Below are positions 38,029 to 50,917 of a stretch of DNA of 64,000 nucleotides, one piece after another. The notes below the pieces were generated by a model. That model was not told the origin of the DNA, did not search any database, and was given only the letters and a program-made list of their open reading frames with translations. The stretch is from Tanytarsus gracilentus (lineage: Eukaryota; Arthropoda; Insecta; Diptera; Chironomidae). The DNA is taken from the NCBI GenBank assembly GCA_038502055.1, contig JAXRKN010000045.1, positions 9,909,501 to 9,973,500 of the forward strand, given 5' to 3'. Numbering within the stretch: the first letter of the stretch is position 1; every line of letters begins with the position of its first letter. The translations under genes and the position numbers were made by a program.

Positions 38029-39446
38029 CTACAGACAACAACAAAACGATTTCTTTTGCCTCTTTTCACTCATCATGTTCATCTCGCGGACAATTATCGC
38101 AAACACTTCATTCACATTGATACGACTTTTGGCGGAAGCTTCGATGAAAGGACATCCCCACATCTCGGCCAATGCGTGACCTAAAAATAATTTTTGCAAT
38201 TTAATTTTTATGTTGTTAAAATATTAAGTGGTTAAATTTTCTCACCTTCCTGTGTTGAAACTTCTCTTTGGCATTCTAAATCGAGTTTATTGGCGACTAG
38301 GAGTATTGGAGTTGGCTGTCCTCCCTTCACTCGACTTATTACATTTCGCATCGTCGTTATGTCCTGAAACGTTTGGTGATTTGTAAGTGAGTACATGACA
38401 ATGAATCCGTGGCCATTTTTTATGTAGAGATCGCGCATGGAGGCAAATTGCTCAGTACCAGCTGTGTCCAATATTTCCAAAACGCATGGCGAATTATCGA
38501 CCTGGTGATGATTAAATTGAATTCTATTAATAAATCTTCATGTGTGATAAAGTCATGATGATGAATGTTATCATGGACTTTAAGCGTAGCACTTTAATAC
38601 ATTTATCCGGAAAAGAGTTATTAAAACACATTTTTTGTGTGACTCACTTCAATTTCTTTCCTATAAAAGTCCTCGACCGTCGGATCATATTTTTCGATGA
38701 AACATCCTGAGACAAACTGAACTGTTAAGGCCGATTTTCCTAAAAAAAATGATAAGAAAATTGTTTAATCTATGCCGGAAGTTATGTTGAAAATTTTAAT
38801 CACAAATTCTTTCACACATTCCAAAAATTCTAACTACAAAAGTATTTTTCTGCCAGCTCATCTTCAACAGAACAACCAGCGTCCGTGGTTCAATGGTAGA
38901 ATGCATCGTTGCCATCGATGTGATCCGGGTTCGATTCCCGGCGAACGCACGATTTCTTTTTTGCTTTACTGGACGATATTTTTTTGTGAAAATTTTTAAC
39001 CCTAATTCAAAGCTGCGATAAGAACTAAATGATTACATTTTACATGATTAAATTTAATTAAAAATTATTTTTTTAAGTGAATTTCTTGTATTTAATATTT
39101 AATGCGTTAATGAAAATTTGAAAGCAAAAAAATTTCCATAATCTAATCTAAATTTTTGCTTAATTATATTTCCCTAATTTAAATAATCATATTTTTAACA
39201 GATGTGTCCATAAAATACAGCTTAAAAGACCTCACTATATCCCAAAAAGTAGCTAAACAAATCCTCGTGTACATTTTTTTCCGCTTCTGACTCATAAACA
39301 ACTTTTTTTTCGCACACATGACATTGACCATTAATAACAAGGCAAGTTAACCATATGTCACATACACACACAGCCACAATCATTATGAGCAAAAATTACT
39401 CACCCACGCCGCCAGATCCAAGCACCACGACTTTAAATTCACGCAT
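38029..39446 (-). CDS. Rap2-like small GTPase, copy A
   Basis: Ras-family switch acting at membranes. The exons on the minus strand are 39404-39446, 38648-38739, 38246-38501 and 38029-38180; all borders are GT-AG and phases join, giving 180 residues. I see the P-loop GSGGVGKS at 10-17, switch I YDPTVEDFYRKE (Phe39, typical of Rap2 rather than Rap1), DTAGTEQF with the Rap-specific Thr61, NKLD and SAK, and a C-terminal CCCL box ending in Leu, which predicts geranylgeranylation. The closest known family is Drosophila Rap2l. A tRNA-Gly gene lies in its first intron on the opposite strand. A second complete copy starts 8.2 kb away. Confidence 0.93.
38249..38739 (-). repeat. Near-identical block shared with 46700-47188
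   Basis: It covers most of exon 3, the whole second intron and exon 2 of Rap2-like copy A. Exon 2 is identical to copy B at all 92 positions; the intron differs at two bases and one 2-base indel. Similarity stops exactly at the exon 2 acceptor, where the neighbouring introns have nothing in common. Confidence 0.9.
38879..38949 (+). tRNA. tRNA-Gly (GCC), copy 3
   Basis: Identical to copies 1 and 2. It lies inside the first intron of the Rap2-like gene A (38740-39403), antisense to it, and is followed by CGATTTCTTTTTTGC, the same terminator sequence as copy 1. The shared downstream flank shows that copies 1 and 3 arose by a duplication slightly longer than the tRNA itself. Confidence 0.9.
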
Positions 39447-40863
39447 CCTGTGTCACGTTCGAGGGGAAGAGAGGGGCGGGTGTGATGACCGTTGAGCAAT
39501 TAAATTAAGTAGTTGGATGTTGCAAGTTCGTTAATGACTTTCAAGTGTCACTCTCCACTTTTTTTTCTGTATTCAATTTAGCTTTATCTCACTCACTTGT
39601 AAATTGACTTTTGTTGCTCGTTTGCGATTTCGTATTCACTATTTACGCAACGTGGTTTTATTTCTAATTGAATAATAAATTAACGATTTTTTTGCCAGCT
39701 GAGTTGGTATCAATTGTTGAGTGTTCAATCTATTCAGCATGCATGTGGATTTATTTCGGAGATGGAAGTGAAGAAAGAGAAGAAAAAAGTACAATGAGCA
39801 ATTATTGTTTACATTATAATAATTAACGTATGGAGCAGTCGAGAGAGTTGCAGTGGCATAAGCATGAGAGAAACATGTGTGTGCAATGCATGAATATTTT
39901 TCATTATCGAAGTGTTCTGTTTTCTTAGCATTCTCAGCCACTTCAAAAGTACTTCGAGTGTGTTTTATTTTTATGCACGAAACTTTGTGTCGCGTTTCTA
40001 TCAAATATTTGCTATTCGTAATTCATTTGCTTTTAGCAAGGACTCAGAATTTTCACGGAGACGTCCTTGCGATGATTTTGGGTCACTGAACAATTTTTGT
40101 GTCAAGTGTGATAATTTAATTCAGAAAACATAAAATAATTTTTCGACATTTTAAATTTCAAACAACATTTTTAATCGCGATAAAGCCATAAAATATTCAA
40201 CCCACATTTCATCGCAAGGCACAACTTTATCGAGGTCTTTAAGCACTTCACTTTGTCAACTTAACACACTCTTGAGACATGTTGCAGCCTCACTCGAACA
40301 ACAAATTACGATGTGAGATTTTTTATGCTTCGCAAAATGTTTTACGCATATTTGAAAAATTACTTCCATATAAAGGCACTCACAAGACACAACTCTCAAC
40401 ATTAACTCACTCGCATGGATGGAGTTAAAACAATATTCTCAATATGCTTGAAAGCGTGAAACGACACAACAAAAAATTGGATCGATTCACGTTAGAAATG
40501 TTTGGATTTTAAATGCGAACCCACTTTTCACTGACTGTCACAAATGTATGAAGAACTGCCGCTATATGTTTGCATACAATAAAAGCGCGCAAAAGTTGTC
40601 GCAGAGGTGCTGATAAGAATTTTTTGAAAGCAAGCCGATATCTCATAGCCAGCGTAACACAATAAACATACATAAATAAATTTTCTGTGTGCGACTCTTG
40701 CTTTCACTGCTGACAGATTGAATTTTGCTGGTATGTCAACGATAAAAAAACTAAAACACACTCAAGGGAAGAATTGAGAGATTTAAAAAAAACTTTCAAT
40801 AAATTTAGCGAACTTTTTCAAAAAAAAATTTCAAAACCCTGTTGAAATTTGTTTGATAATTTA

Positions 40864-40874
40864 GGATTCGAACC
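40864..40874 (-). repeat. Dispersed B-box-like motif, exact copy
   Basis: GGATTCGAACC within TTTAGGATTCGAACCTCAA. No tRNA structure surrounds it. Confidence 0.6.
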
Positions 40875-43800
40875 TCAATTTGTCAAGGACAATTTTATAT
40901 TTCAGGAATTTCCTTTAATTCCATCGCAACTCTACCCTGTACTTAAAATTAAAATCAAAACAGTCATTTATCTGTCTCTAGCATTATTATATATTTTTTT
41001 GAAACAATAATCACCATTACCATGCAATGTGACGTTTTACGGGGTTAGAGTACGTTGTTAATAATAGACAGCACCGTTAAATAACGAAAACAATGAAATT
41101 TCATTCAAAGAAAATGCCAAAAATGTGACATCCAAAAATGAGACTCGGTGTTATGTGGAAGAGAAAAAATATTCATCAACGACAGTGGCGCTAAGACTGT
41201 TAGACTTAGCTCGATCGTGTTACGAAAAAATATTTGTCGGCACTGCACAGAGCGAGCAATAAGAAGAAACATTTCCTTCTTGTGTGTGCACATTATGGAC
41301 TTACTTCTCATGGCTTGATTAACATGTTGTGTCACGGTCTTTGCGGAGGCGATCAAATACAAGTTCAACCATGCGATAGCAACGTCCTTGCATACTCTCG
41401 CACGAGTAGATTTTATGACAAAAAAAGCAGAACGAGAAAAAAGTTATGTTTCGTGACAAATGATGCGTAAATGTGCAGCAACAACAAAAAAGTGTGCTCA
41501 GCACTACTAAAAGTTTCAGCCCACATAATGGATGAGAGAGAAATTATGGGAACATCACACGCAATTGGGTTTCATAAAAATAGAAAATTCTCTCTTTTTA
41601 AGTGAAATTATGTTGTAATTTTGCCATGTACTCAGCACCGCACAGTGGAAAAAATAAATTTATTCTTTTTTAAAACACCTCTCGGCGCTGATCTGATCTG
41701 ATGATGTTATTTCCAATTACTTGTGTGTTTAATTTTGAATTAAGTGGAATTTCTTTGCTTTAGATGAAAAAGAACAAAGCGATGAGTAACACAGCGGGTT
41801 GATTGTGTCTGGGTAGCTTTGAAGCTGTTGCATAAATTGATTGGATTGTAAAAATGAGGTTATAATGTATTTTGTCGTTTTCTTCTTGATCTTTTTTTGC
41901 AAAACGCCCCTAACATGTCTCTCATGCTTCATTATTTCCTGTTTATCTCAACTCATCAATGTCACATTTACTGTGTATATTTTGTTTATCCTTCGACAAC
42001 CGAAATTGCCAAAAAAAATTGTTGCTTAATTAGAAAAGTTTCAAAGAATTTCACTTCCATGTTTTTGCTGTCAACAAATTGGCTGTTTACAAACAGATTA
42101 AAAAAGTTTACTGAAAGATCATTAAAAGATTTTTTTAATGGGTTTTAAATGCATTTCGAGCAGTACTTGATGATTGAAGGGTTTGAAATAGGTCAGTGAG
42201 TGCTCTTGAATCAAGAATTTTATTGGAGTTTATGTGAGTAAAATTATGTAACGGAAATTTAAATTTTAAATTTTTCTGGATCTTTAAAAAAATATCTTGA
42301 ACTTTCTTTAATTCAATTCTCCATCCCTAACAATGTAATTCTATCTGTCAGTCGTTTGTTTATATTATCCTCTAAATAATTTATGTTCATTTAGCCTTTC
42401 GAATAAATTTCTTCCAAAATGACTAGACAATAAATGGAGATTTATCACGACATGAAAGTCACCAACAAGTCGAAACTTCTTCCTCAATTTCTCCGCTTTA
42501 GGTCAACCTTAATGTCAATTAAGAATTTTTTTGCAGCTCTCGTCAACCTGTTATTGAATTGACCTAGTAATTAAAATCATAAATTGTCGCGAGCGATGCT
42601 GGAAGGTAGCAACAATAATTTTAATCTAACGGCCACAAAGATATTCATTTGTCGAGGAATGACGTCATGTGATATAATCGACTGTTGGCTGGCGGCCGAG
42701 ACTCGCGCAATTTAATATACACACAACAAGTAATGAGCACGATACATTAGATATACATGATCGTGACGATAAAAGTTCGCCATATAAAAATAGACAAGTG
42801 AGTAACAATAATTGGTTGCGTCTATTTGGTAATTTTATGGGTCCTTTGAGAGTTTGAGAACGTAATAAAAATTATTTAAATTGAATTTATGAATTTTAAC
42901 GGTTATTTAATATTCAAATTTTTCTATTTCCGGAGTCACAAAATCTTCACCCAGTTTCAAATAATTTTTTGCATGATTTTTCATTTTTAAAGGAAGGAAT
43001 TAAAGTTCTCTCTTTTGTTGATATTCGAGCATGTATAAACAGAAGCAAAAAGCCAAAGCACCAACGACGGCTGGTTACATACAATAGCATCACATCATCC
43101 ATACTCCTCTCTATCTTATATCGAGTGTTTACAACAATAATAAAACATTAATACGGATTAGGAGTGAGGCTTTTGTGTGTGGATATAAATAATCGTACAT
43201 GGCAACCTCACAACATACTTGAGTGACTCGTGCCACTCTGCCTCTTATGCGAAAAAAAGAGAGAATCGGATTTACATTAAAGCTGCGAAATCGTGCGAGA
43301 TATTCTCGATAAAGTTTTACTTGCAGCAACGTCATCGTCGATGAAGAGGAAATTTGAACATTTTCATTTAAAAGTTGAGTCATCCATTTTCATCGGTCTG
43401 TAACTTTGTAGAAATTTGCAAATGTGCTTCTATGAATCGCACTTGACGATGTGTGTGCAGAAAAGCCGTAGTGATGGTTGCGAGGAATATTAAATAGTTC
43501 AATGAATCGAGTTCTTGTGGGAAGTTTGGGTGAAATGTTTTTAAATGCCTGGAACAAATTTAAATTTTTTTTGGATTTTTTAAATATTTACAAATGTAAT
43601 TTTTTAATGCTTGATTTCAAGTTAATTTTTTCGAATTGTTTAAGAATATTTTTTCAACGAATTTAATTTTTAACAATTTTCATCCCAAAATTCTTCACAA
43701 GGCTCGAGCTTCAATCAATTCCTCGACACACAAAGTTATTTCTTTCCTTTCTCTCATTCCCATCGTAATAATTGCCGAATGAATAAAAAGTTAAATCAAT

Positions 43801-44902
43801 AGAATTAAGCACTGAAGAAAGAGAAAAATTATTTTTGAATTTCATCCGCATTTTAATAAATTTTAATTGAATTTGTTCGCTCATCACTTTTCCACGAGTT
43901 TTAATCCTCACACAAAAAAAATATTTTTACGGAGTGAGTTAAAGTGATGCACATTATGTACTGTCTGTCTAGAGAGATACATTTTATTGCGTATATATTC
44001 ATTCATCCGCCTGAGCCGCGCAAAGTGACACACTCGATAATAAATTGTGATAAATTTTGCAATATATCGCATAACACACTCACGCCTTTAGAGCGCAGAA
44101 AAAAATCACCATAAATTTTATTATATGAATTTTATTAAATTGCGATACCACTTTGACACTGTTAGATCACATTATTTACTTGTAACTCTCTTATTTTTTT
44201 CGTGTTCTCTCTTATCATGTAAAAAATATGCACACACAAAGCAAAACTCTGTTAAAGTGTCACTGACTATAAGGAAATATATAAATATTTTTTTTTGTTA
44301 CAATAATATTGAACTAAAAAATGTAGTTTTTATTTCGCCTTCTGATTTCGTACGTAGGCAGGCCAGTCAGAGACTTACTCAATTTTTTTTCTCTCATATA
44401 TGATTTCATTTCACACAGCTCACTCCTGTCTCACTCGATATGAGCGTTATCACAGTCCTTATGCTGCTTACTTCATGTCACACTGATATGCACGCGAGTA
44501 AATCAGCACTAGCTACACGATTTGAGCCGTTCAATCGCGGTAAATTAAATAAAATAAGACCACAAAAAGTTTTACAGAAAACCCAACAAAAAAAGATTAT
44601 GTGCGAGACTGAGAGAGAATTTGCGAATGTACTAAAAGATATTTTACTCTCATCTACGCGACCATGTGATATGCGCACGATGAAGCCATCTGACAAATTT
44701 GAATTTAATTAATCAATTTCGAGTGATGTGGGCGCCAATTACGAACTAATTTAATTGAAATTTAATACGCGTGCGATGAGAGGGAAATTTCAATAAAAAT
44801 AGAAAATTATTATGTTGATGATAGAATGAAAATTTATTAGAGTACACAAAATTAAATATTGCAATGCACGAGTGTCGTGCGACCATGCAACATAAACCTT
44901 TT

Positions 44903-44924
44903 TTCTCTCTCTCGCTCTCTCTCT
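44903..44924. repeat. CT-rich microsatellite
   Basis: A run of CT units broken once by G. Confidence 0.8.
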
Positions 44925-46414
44925 TTTAGAACAAGTTTTATTTGAAATTTCCTGTTGACTGATTCATCGCTCGATGTACTAAGAAGTATAAAATAACAAA
45001 AACATGTTGAATATAAATTTCATTTACAGCAGAATCGATTAATGAAAAAATGATTTTTTATTGAAATAATCTTTTTAATAAAAAATAAAGATCGGGGACA
45101 TTTACAATCTGTTATCGGTTTCGCTCTTTAATCATAATTATTTAAAATTTACACAAACATATCGTCGTTCTATCAGTTGGGTTATGTGAAATTATAAGAA
45201 AAAATATCAAATCTTTTTCCGCTAAGATAGTTAAATGGAAGGGATTAGCCTTGAGGGTGGGTTTTGAGTGGAGCCTTGATTGAATGATCGATTTCATTTA
45301 AGTAGCCAGCTGATGACGTCTTTATGGCGATTAAAATAGTTTTTAGATGAGAAAATAATTTAAAAATTTAATTTTTGTGGGATTTAATTTTTTTTGAGCT
45401 TTAAAAAGTATTTTAATGATTTTTAAAAATCAAAAAACTCCATCTAAAATCACCCAGCAAGGAAAGGGAAAGAAATCTAAAATTGCTTTTCAAATCTTTC
45501 GGAAATAATTGAATTACACATAGACTATTTTTTTCATCTAGAGTGTAAATTTGAATCTACAGAAATTACTTGTTTTTATCATTATCTAATTATCCCACAT
45601 TTTTTATGATTTTTTTTGGTAAATTGTATAAAGCTAAACTTTTCTCTCGTTTTTTCTTTCTCTTACTTCACATTTCTTATCAAATTAATTACAATTTATT
45701 TCTTTTTTTTTCAGTAGAAAATTTTTTAAAATTTCTTCTAAGTAATATTGAAGCGGAAAAACAAACGAAAAAAGAAAACATTTTTTTTTCTCTTTCATTC
45801 ATGTCTTGTAGTGTGAGCAGTTGTAGTATATAGTAAATTTAAAAACATCTTGCATTTCAAATCTTCTTGTATATAATCATATATATAATATGTAGAGTAG
45901 AGTAGACTTTTCATCATTTTTTTTTGCCTATGATAGTCCTAAAGTTAAAAATTACAGTCTAAAATAGATTTTTTTTCTTGATGCTTTGATGATATAAAAT
46001 GTATGCGGTTTGTTTATGTGTGAAGGATATGCGATTTTTCTCTCAAAGAAACAGAAGGTCGTCAGCGTTGGGTCCACGTGTTGAATTAAAAAAAATATTC
46101 ACTTTTAATTTAAAAATGCCACAAAGAATGAAGTTATTAGTTGCTAAGAAACATTTAAAGTAAAATTTTATCTCACTCAAGGATTAAAAGAAAGACGTTC
46201 TAGCTTATAAAAGAAGCTTTTCGGAAAATGAATAGACAGCGTTTAGGCGCTGAAGGGGTAACATTTACGTTTATGAAAAAGAGACATGAAAGAAGCGCGA
46301 AAATTTTCGCACTTTTCTCTCACAATATTATCATCGACTGTTTTTTTTTCTTTCTTTTCGGCCCTAATTAACTAATTTCATTACACTTTTGAATTATACA
46401 AAAACACGTGTGCC

Positions 46415-47607
46415 CTATAATATCGTGCAGCGACAACAATAATTTCGTTTCTTTCGCTTCTCATTGGACATGTTCATTTCACGGACGACTGTAGCAAACA
46501 CTTCATTCACATTAATACGACTTTTGGCGGAAGCTTCAATGAAAGGACATCCCCACATCTCGGCAAGTGCGTGACCTACGAGAATGAATAAACGAGAAAT
46601 AGAGAGAGAGAGAAATTATTTAGTTTCATTTTCATCTCGTTTAGTGAATATTTAATGATTTGCCCAGGAAATGCAAAATAGCACAAACTCATTTACCTTC
46701 CTCTGTTGACACTTCTCTTTGGTATTCTAAATCGAGTTTATTGGCGACTAGGAGTATTGGAGTTGGCTGTCCTCCCTTCACTCGACTTATGACATTTCGC
46801 ATCGTCGTTATGTCCTGAAACGTTTGGTGATTTGTAAGTGAGTACATGACAATGAATCCGTGGCCATTTTTTATGTAGAGATCGCGCATGGAGGCAAATT
46901 GCTCAGTACCAGCTGTGTCCAATATTTCCAAAACGCATGGCGAATTATCGACCTGGTGATGATTAAATTAAATTCTATTAATAAATCTTCATGTGTGATA
47001 AAGTCATGATGATGAATGTTATCATGGACTTTAAGCGTAGCACTTTAATACATTTATGCGGAAAAGAGTTATTAAAACACATTTTTTGTGACTCACTTCA
47101 ATTTCTTTCCTATAAAAGTCCTCGACCGTCGGATCATATTTTTCGATGAAACATCCTGAGACAAACTGAACTGTTAAGGCCGATTTTCCTGGTTGAAGGC
47201 AAAAATTAAATTAAATTAATTACTAATCGCTTTTCGCGAGAAAAAGTTTAAAGTTGATCGAACTTGATAACATTAGTCGTGCTGATAATTAATGTTTAGC
47301 TTTATATAAAAGTTTTTTTTTCCATATAAAAAAAATTATCATGCATAAAGAGTTGAATAACTACGCGAAGGAGACAAAGGATCAAGAGATTTTCTCTAAT
47401 GGATTTTTCCTCTTTCTCAGCGCACGAGTCAGCGAATTTAAGTTGCTTAATCCACACCAATGTAATGTTACAAAAATCGATCAACTAACTCAATATTGGA
47501 AATAAAAATTCCTGTTTCTCTTTAATTCACACATAATTATGTAAATTAAGCTATCGATACTCACCCACACCGCCTGATCCGAGCACCACGACTTTGAATT
47601 CTCTCAT
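46415..47607 (-). CDS. Rap2-like small GTPase, copy B
   Basis: The exons on the minus strand are 47565-47607, 47097-47188, 46697-46952 and 46415-46575, with the same four-exon structure and phases as copy A, giving 183 residues. The P-loop, Rap2-type switch I with Phe39, DTAGTEQF with Thr61, NKLD and SAK are all intact, so this is a functional gene rather than a pseudogene. The C-terminal tail differs from copy A and ends CCRCTIL, a prenylation box with terminal Leu preceded by further cysteines, as in Rap2 proteins. Its first exon encodes the same 14 residues as copy A although five codons differ silently. Both copies may have different membrane targeting through their tails; this is inference. 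Confidence 0.93.
46700..47188 (-). repeat. Near-identical block shared with 38249-38739
   Basis: The partner of the block in copy A. The small differences lie mostly in the 3' part of exon 3 (such as the Cys-to-Tyr change in NKLDLE(C/Y)). The block ends exactly at the acceptor of exon 2 (47188). Confidence 0.9.
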
Positions 47608-49248
47608 TTCTGTCGTCTATCGGGTTTTTTTTTGTGTGATTTTAAAAAAACAGTTTCGCTACTTTTGCGATGGTCAAGCAATTAGCTTACTCCTTAATAG
47701 CTACTTCTTCTATGGATAGTCGGGTTTTATGAGTTTTTAAAATTCTATTGTATATGTCTTGAGCAATTAAGAAGATGCTTCAAAGGTTCTATCTTTGTCC
47801 TCTCTCTCTCTATGTCTTAATTCTTCTGCTGCTTTTCTATTAATTGATTTCGAATCTTTGTTACAATTTTAAGTCGCGCAAAACGCTTAATGGATTGTTG
47901 CTGAAATTATAAAATAGAACGAACATATGAGAGATGAAGCGTTTTGTGTATAATTGAAATAATTAGTGGCTTTTTTTTTCTTTTCGCGAATTATCAAACT
48001 CGAAAAAAATATACTGTGTGTGTGTGTATATGTGAGTGAGAGTATATAGTTTCGCTGGAAGTGAGCGAGAGATATGAAAAATTAAAGATATGTGCATTGT
48101 GTAAAAAATTTGTGCCCTTACGGAGATTTTTGGGATTGATTGATTGAGTGCAAATAAATTGAAACGTTATTGAAAGTGAAACACTTAAAAAGTAATTATT
48201 TGTTTATCAATTGAACTCAGAACTTTTGTGCTTATCACGAGATAGACATTTAATAATAAAAAAAGATCCAGTACCATAAAAAAAAACTGTAATAAACTCA
48301 TTAATCACCTTGATTTTACATTATGAGCACTCAATTGACTCACTTTAATCGATTAATCACAAATCGAGCCTCTGGCGAATTTAACGCAAGGGCAATTGAC
48401 TGCACAAAAAAAGGGAAATTTAATAATTTTCAACACAACTGCACACGGGATGTTTCACAACACTCCTTTCCCATTTAAATCATCATCGAAACGTGTTAAA
48501 TCTTGTTCGATTGTGACAAATATCTTATTGTTTAATCTTTCTCGTCGATGATAACATTTTTTTTTCGCGAGAAATCTTTCAAGTTTTTTTTTTCTCTAAT
48601 TTTTTTTTTCAGCAAGTCGAAATTTTGCTTTCGATGATTCATCGATAATTCCGATATTTCCGTCGATTACTTTAACTTACATCGATTCACTCTTAGGTCT
48701 AGAAACTAATCATGCATCACAGAATAGTCTAATTAATGCCATTGTTGATTAAAAAAGGATTTTTTACTTCTATTGTGTGAAATTCAATTTCTTTGACTCT
48801 ACTGAATTTTTCTCCGAAAAGTGTACTTTGGAGAGTTAATTTTTCACTCGACTGCGCGCCCTTTAATAAATTTTTAATTCAAATTATTTTCAAGCTTTAA
48901 TTAGCTGATGACGAAATAATTCATTTTGATGAAATCGAGCAAGGTAATTGAACGTTTTTAAATCAAAAATATCTCATGACACTCTCGATAACAACAACTT
49001 TTCAATTATCAGACCGCTTACTGTATCTTTGTAGACTTTTGCCGATAATTCTAATTTTTTCGAGAGCGAAAAGAAAAAAAAATTTGAAGTTGATAACAAT
49101 CTCTAGTTAAAAATTGTGCTACAAAGAAATCGACACGAGCATTAGTAACGCAGACATCACGAGAGAAGCATGCGAATTTAAGACGCACTTTTAAGACATA
49201 ACAAAAATTCACAAATATATATATTTTAATTAAATTAAGTGTCGTACG
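47608..49248. other. Divergent promoter region of Rap2-like B and phosphatidylserine synthase
   Basis: 1.6 kb between two head-to-head genes. It should hold both promoters and 5' leaders. I see CT and GT-rich patches (47805-47815, 48016-48029) and no ORF of note. No clear TATA box or initiator can be assigned. Confidence 0.5.
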
Positions 49249-50917
49249 ATGGAGGCAAGAGTAGTTCGATCGAAATCGGAAGATCCGCTTCCACAGCAAT
49301 CATCACAGCCGACCACTCAAGTCACGGCCAGTTTCCTCTCGATGAACGAGCGTGCCGTTGAAGACATGACATTAAACTTCTTCTATAAGCCACACACAAT
49401 ATCCCTGCTCTTTGGCTCGATAGCTGCCGCAATGTATTTCGCATTTACCAGGTGAGAGACTTGTATCGATTTATTTATCGATTTTTCCCTTTTTTTTTTG
49501 CACACTCATCGAGTGTCTTTTACACAAGGTTGCATAATTTTGAAGCTTTTAGAATTTTTTAATGACACTCTCTCGCGTGGTTATCGGATGATGATTATTC
49601 GTGTGTGCGTGTGTGTTTGTTTTCTCAGTGCGTTCGGAACTTCACAGAGAAAATGTTAGTGAACTTTGCTCATGATCGTATGCGACTGATGAGCAATGCA
49701 GCATTTTTAATGAGTTCCGGAATCAACAAAAAAGTTCTAATTGAATTTATTAATTTTTTTTTAGGGACGAGACTGATATCAAGGACAACATCTGGGCGGG
49801 AATTTTATGTGTAATTTTTTTCTTTTGCGTTGTATCAGTGCTCGCATTTCCGAATGGACCCTTCACACGACCACATCCGGCTATATGGCGAATGATTTTC
49901 GGCATGTCCGTGCTGTATTTGATGTTCCTGCTATTTCTGATGTTTCAAGACTACAAAGCAATTATGGGCATTTTTTATTGGTTCGATCCGGAACTGAAAG
50001 ATTTTCATATCAACATGGACAAGGAGTATGGAGTCAATTGCTCGATTGTTACCGTTCAAAAGCTCTATGAGCACATGGACTGCTTTGCTGTCGCTCACTT
50101 CTTGGGATGGTTCTTCAAGGCAATTCTCATCAGACATTCTGGAATCTTGTGGTGCATATCGATTATGTGGGAAATTACTGAAATTCAATTTGCGCATCTC
50201 CTGCCCAACTTTGTCGAGTGCTGGTGGGATGCAATCATATTAGATATTCTCCTCTGTAATGGCGTCGGCATTTGGGCTGGATTAAAAGTCTGTAAAATTC
50301 TCGAAATGCGAGAGTACAAGTGGGTTGGCATCCGACACATTTCATCGACAACTGGAAAATTTAAACGTGCCGTTCTTCAATTTACGCCCGAGAGCTGGAC
50401 AGCGGTCCGATGGATGGATCCAAAATGCACGTACATGAGATTCTTTGCCGTCTGCCAATTGGTCATTTTCTGGCAAGTTACCGAACTAAATACTTTCTTT
50501 CTCAAGCACATCTTCGAAATGCCGCCATCACATCCGATCGTTATCGTTCGTCTCGTTATAATTGGATTATTTACGGCGCCATCGGTGAGGCAATATTATA
50601 TTTATGCTACAGACACGACATGCAAGCGAATGGGCACACAATGTTGGGTCTACTGTGCCATCATGTTCTGTGAGGCAATTCTATGCATTAAAAATGGTAA
50701 AGAGCTCTTTAGTCAAACGCAAGCGACAAAAGTCATTTGGTGGCTACTCATACAGGCGGTCTTATCGTTCGTTTTTGTTCTCGGCTGCATGATGTATCAT
50801 AAAATCTTTCAAGTGAGTTTATTTAATTATTTACTAGATAATTTTATAAAATTTTAATTTTTTTAGAAACCCGACAAGAGCGTCGAAATGTCACCGCAGA
50901 AACAAAAATCAAGTTGA
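49249..50917 (+). CDS. Phosphatidylserine synthase (PSS1 type)
   Basis: The integral ER membrane enzyme that makes phosphatidylserine by exchanging the head group of an existing phospholipid for serine. The exons are 49249-49451, 49765-50812 and 50867-50917, phases 2 then 0, giving 433 residues. The family signatures are clear: SVLAFPNGPFTRPHPAIWR near residue 92-110, HLLPNFVECWWD near 212-223 followed by ILDILLCNGVGIW, RAVLQFTPESW, ELNTFFLKHIF and APSVRQYY. Several hydrophobic segments cross the membrane, as known for this family. The tail after the last segment (KPDKSVEMSPQKQKSS) is shorter than in vertebrates. ATG at 49249 is the only start giving the conserved ERAVEDMTLNFFYKPHT leader. 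The gene is convergent with the Nog2 GTPase gene. Confidence 0.96.

Larger units (their letters stand above)
39447..46414. other. Spacer between the two Rap2-like genes; no gene seen
   Basis: The longest frame (39639-40004, minus, 121 codons) is low-complexity and lies where the 5' leader and promoter of copy A should be. The other frames are under 93 codons and lack domains. One exact B-box-like motif sits at 40864 and a CT-rich tract at 44903-44924. The final part before 46415 should be the 3' untranslated region of copy B. Confidence 0.6.

Noticed and set aside
37861..38184. 107-codon plus-strand ORF
   Set aside because: It is the antisense shadow of exon 4 of Rap2-like copy A.
39639..40004. 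121-codon minus-strand ORF upstream of Rap2-like A
   Set aside because: The composition is AT-driven, there is no recognisable domain, and it lies in the expected promoter and leader of copy A.
42660..42667. CRE palindrome TGACGTCA
   Set aside because: One 8-mer in 64 kb is about what chance predicts, and no gene start is near.
46415..47607. Rap2-like copy B as a pseudogene
   Set aside because: All four exons, splice sites, GTPase motifs and the prenylation box are intact, so both copies are counted as genes.
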